From Chryseobacterium sp. CH21 (lineage in GTDB: Bacteria > Bacteroidota > Bacteroidia > Flavobacteriales > Weeksellaceae), in NCBI RefSeq assembly GCF_004119445.1, contig NZ_QICI01000013.1, positions 84,001 through 148,000 on the forward strand: a stretch of 64,000 nucleotides of DNA, written 5' to 3'. Position numbers and translations under genes: made by a program. Positions 62,813 through 64,000 of the stretch are shown here, one piece after another; positions within the stretch are counted from its first letter, which is position 1; each line of letters starts with the position of its first letter. The notes under the pieces are model-generated. The model was not told where the DNA came from. It made no database searches and worked only from the letters and a program-made list of their open reading frames with translations.

Positions 62813-62897
62813 CGGAGAGTGAGGGATTCGAACCCCCGGACCTGTTACAGTCAACAGTTTTCAAGACTGCCGCAATCGACCACTCTGCCAACTCTCC
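62813..62897 (-). tRNA. tRNA-Ser (anticodon TGA)
   Basis: An 85-nt class II tRNA: acceptor GGAGAGT with ACTCTCC, anticodon stem GCAGT/ACTGT around CTTGAAA (anticodon TGA), a long variable arm, and T arm GGGGGTTCGAATCCC. CCA is not encoded. Its 3' end is partly duplicated at 55131-55149. Confidence 0.93.
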
Positions 62898-62931
62898 CTA
62901 AACTCCGGCTATACCGTTGTTTTCAGTGGTG

Positions 62932-62961
62932 CAAATATAGAACGATTTTTAATTTCTGCAA
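62932..62961 (-). promoter_or_regulatory. Promoter of tRNA-Ser
   Basis: TTG (62961-62959), 19 bp, TATATTTG (62939-62932) on the minus strand, again the exact Bacteroidota geometry seen for the two tRNA-Lys genes. Confidence 0.7.
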
Positions 62962-63126
62962 AACTTTTCCATCACAAATTTTAACAAAACTTAATAATAG
63001 ACTAGGAATCAGGGGAATTATTTTCATTGAATTAATCTACAAAAGTTCCTGACACTCGTATTTTAGAGATACTATTTAAAATTTCTTCTCTTTATTATCA
63101 ATATAAGGATGGATAGAATTACATAG

Positions 63127-63183
63127 AAAACCACCCCGTCAAAAATTCTTTGAATTTTCGCCACCCCTCCAAAGGAGGGGAAT
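63127..63183. repeat. Dispersed double-palindrome repeat, copy 2
   Basis: The same sequence as 8045-8102, here with a perfect second palindrome CCCCTCCAAAGGAGGGG after AAAATTCTTTGAATTTT. It occupies part of the gap between tRNA-Ser and the VOC gene; the rest of that gap (62962-63126) shows nothing. Confidence 0.75.
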
Positions 63184-63257
63184 GATTACGTCTTCAGTAC
63201 TGATACATGTAGAAGTAGTATGGGTTTTCAGAAGTTTTCTGATACAAATCAAGCTGT

Positions 63258-63635
63258 CTACTCTCCTGCCGGTTCGAACAATTCTATTTTATTTCCTTCC
63301 GGATCCAGGATGTGTACAAATTTTCCATATTCATAGGTAGCGACCTCATCCAGAATCGTAACGCCTTCTTTCTTTAACTCCTCTACCAAAGCTTCAATAT
63401 TCTCTACATGATAATTGATCATAAACTCTTTAGGGGAAGGTTCAAAATATTGGGTAGATTCTTTAAAAGGGCTCCATAGTGTATATCCTTTCTTATCAGA
63501 TTCTTCATCTTTCCAGTCGAATTTGGCGCCATATGGGCTGGTTGGTAATCCAAGATGGGTTTTGTACCATTCATTTACCTGTTCCGGATCTTTACACTTA
63601 AAGAAGATACCTCCAATAGCGATTACTCTTTTCAT
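63258..63635 (-). CDS. VOC (glyoxalase/bleomycin-resistance fold) protein
   Basis: A 125-residue single-unit VOC protein. It starts MKRVIAIGGIFFKCKDPEQV, with PEQVNEWYKTHLGLPTSPYGAKF (first half) and FVHILDPEGNKIELFEPAGE (end, with the Glu common to metal-binding VOC proteins). It resembles the glyoxalase-like proteins of unknown substrate widespread in bacteria. Standing alone, no operon partner. Confidence 0.82.
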   Translation of the reverse strand: MKRVIAIGGIFFKCKDPEQVNEWYKTHLGLPTSPYGAKFDWKDEESDKKGYTLWSPFKESTQYFEPSPKEFMINYHVENIEALVEELKKEGVTILDEVATYEYGKFVHILDPEGNKIELFEPAGE

Positions 63636-63781
63636 TTTTATTCGTTTTTATTCAGTTGATAGTTTCTTATGTGCAAATTCAAATCGTTTTGCAATTTCAC
63701 AAATATATCAATGTTTTTGTTAGTTGTTTGATGATTTTCTTTGATTTTTTGTTCTAAATTTTTGGTAAAACGCAAAGATTT

Positions 63782-64000
63782 CTATGTTAATACACAAGAG
63801 AAATTTGAATTTTTTATTGACACAAATTCTTCTTTTTGTAAAAATGGCTGTTTTCTATTGATGACAGCCATTATTCTGTGTACTAATTTATTTCTTACCG
63901 CATTCAGGACACTCATTTTATTTTTTCCTTCACTTACTTTTCTTAGGAAATAAGTTTTTAATTCCTTATCTGATCTTATACTTGCCATTGCTGACATATG
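63782..64000 (-). CDS. IS110-family transposase, C-terminal fragment at window edge
   Basis: The frame is open to the window end and reads HMSAMASIRSDKELKTYFL, then SEGKNKMSVLNAVRNKLVHR, which is the C-terminal part of IS110/IS116/IS902 transposases (the conserved GKNKMSVLNAVRNKL region). The N-terminal DEDD catalytic half lies outside. The end of this gene is 5 bp from an AACGCAAAG motif (63769-63777), which may mark the insertion target. Whether the whole element is intact cannot be judged here. Confidence 0.75.
   Translation of the reverse strand, partial: HMSAMASIRSDKELKTYFLRKVSEGKNKMSVLNAVRNKLVHRIMAVINRKQPFLQKEEFVSIKNSNFSCVLT

Noticed and set aside
62810..63052. 80-codon plus-strand frame over tRNA-Ser
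   Set aside because: It runs antisense through the tRNA gene.
1..64000. CRISPR arrays, prophage, integrase or toxin-antitoxin genes
   Set aside because: No regularly spaced repeats, integrase, phage structural genes or typical TA pairs were recognised.

Overview
The window looks like a chromosomal segment of a flavobacterium, most likely Chryseobacterium or a close relative in the Weeksellaceae. The evidence is low G+C, TonB/DUF4249 and DUF2723 proteins, a qNor/RIC nitric oxide cluster, a Tet(X)-like monooxygenase, and promoters of the Bacteroidota type (TTG, 19-20 bp, TAnnTTTG), which are cleanest in front of the three tRNA genes. Genus is an inference from gene content. No plasmid, prophage or CRISPR array is visible.

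Layout. 0-6.4 kb: an ECF sigma factor divergent from a FecR-like gene cut by the window edge, a frame-broken HAD phosphatase, then a SufR-like regulator divergent from a redox operon (superoxide dismutase, DUF2480, FMN reductase, ferredoxin-NADP reductase, 2Fe-2S ferredoxin, 4Fe-4S ferredoxin). 6.4-11.1 kb: ketopantoate-reductase-like protein, Crp-type regulator, methyltransferase, AraC regulator and a Tet(X)-like flavoprotein. 12-15 kb: two tandem TPR/HTH regulators, both frame-broken. 16-17 kb: two near-identical tRNA-Lys genes with their promoters, flanking a 53-residue ORF. 17-24 kb: DJ-1/PfpI protein, GlxA-type regulator, and a TolC-HlyD-MFS efflux operon with a divergent AraC gene. 24-28.5 kb: a nitric oxide detoxification cluster (Rrf2 regulator, membrane protein, cytochrome c, RIC, quinol-type NO reductase). 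28.8-37 kb: DUF2723 glycosyltransferase, SDR, a secreted surface protein, RidA, Crp regulator, TlpA-type thioredoxin and a membrane protein. 37-42 kb: AraC regulator, TonB receptor and DUF4249 lipoprotein. 42-47 kb: VOC protein, alpha/beta hydrolase, ACT protein and a two-component system. 47-55 kb: two flavin amine oxidases, a vWA/MoxR pair and a class II cyclic-nucleotide phosphodiesterase. 55-64 kb: an accessory-looking, gene-poor stretch with decayed genes, two orphan HTH proteins, a TPR-AraC regulator, an adhesin-like protein, PhzF, repeats, tRNA-Ser and an IS110-type transposase running off the edge.

Three themes stand out. First, many regulators have a matching DNA signal nearby: CAAC-N6-GTTG on the sod promoter beside the SufR-like gene, ATAAAAGA-N8-TCTTTTAT three times in the NO cluster, and two TGTGA-N6-TCACA-like sites just downstream of a Crp gene. 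Second, seven genes are broken at eight places by the apparent loss of one base, mostly in A/T homopolymers. Each is repaired by adding one base back, which points to sequencing under-calls more than to biology. Third, small repeat families are dispersed here: a ~165-bp element with AACGCAAAG ends, a ~57-bp double palindrome, and a duplicated phzF-terminator-tRNA-Ser segment bracketing the 55-62 kb region.
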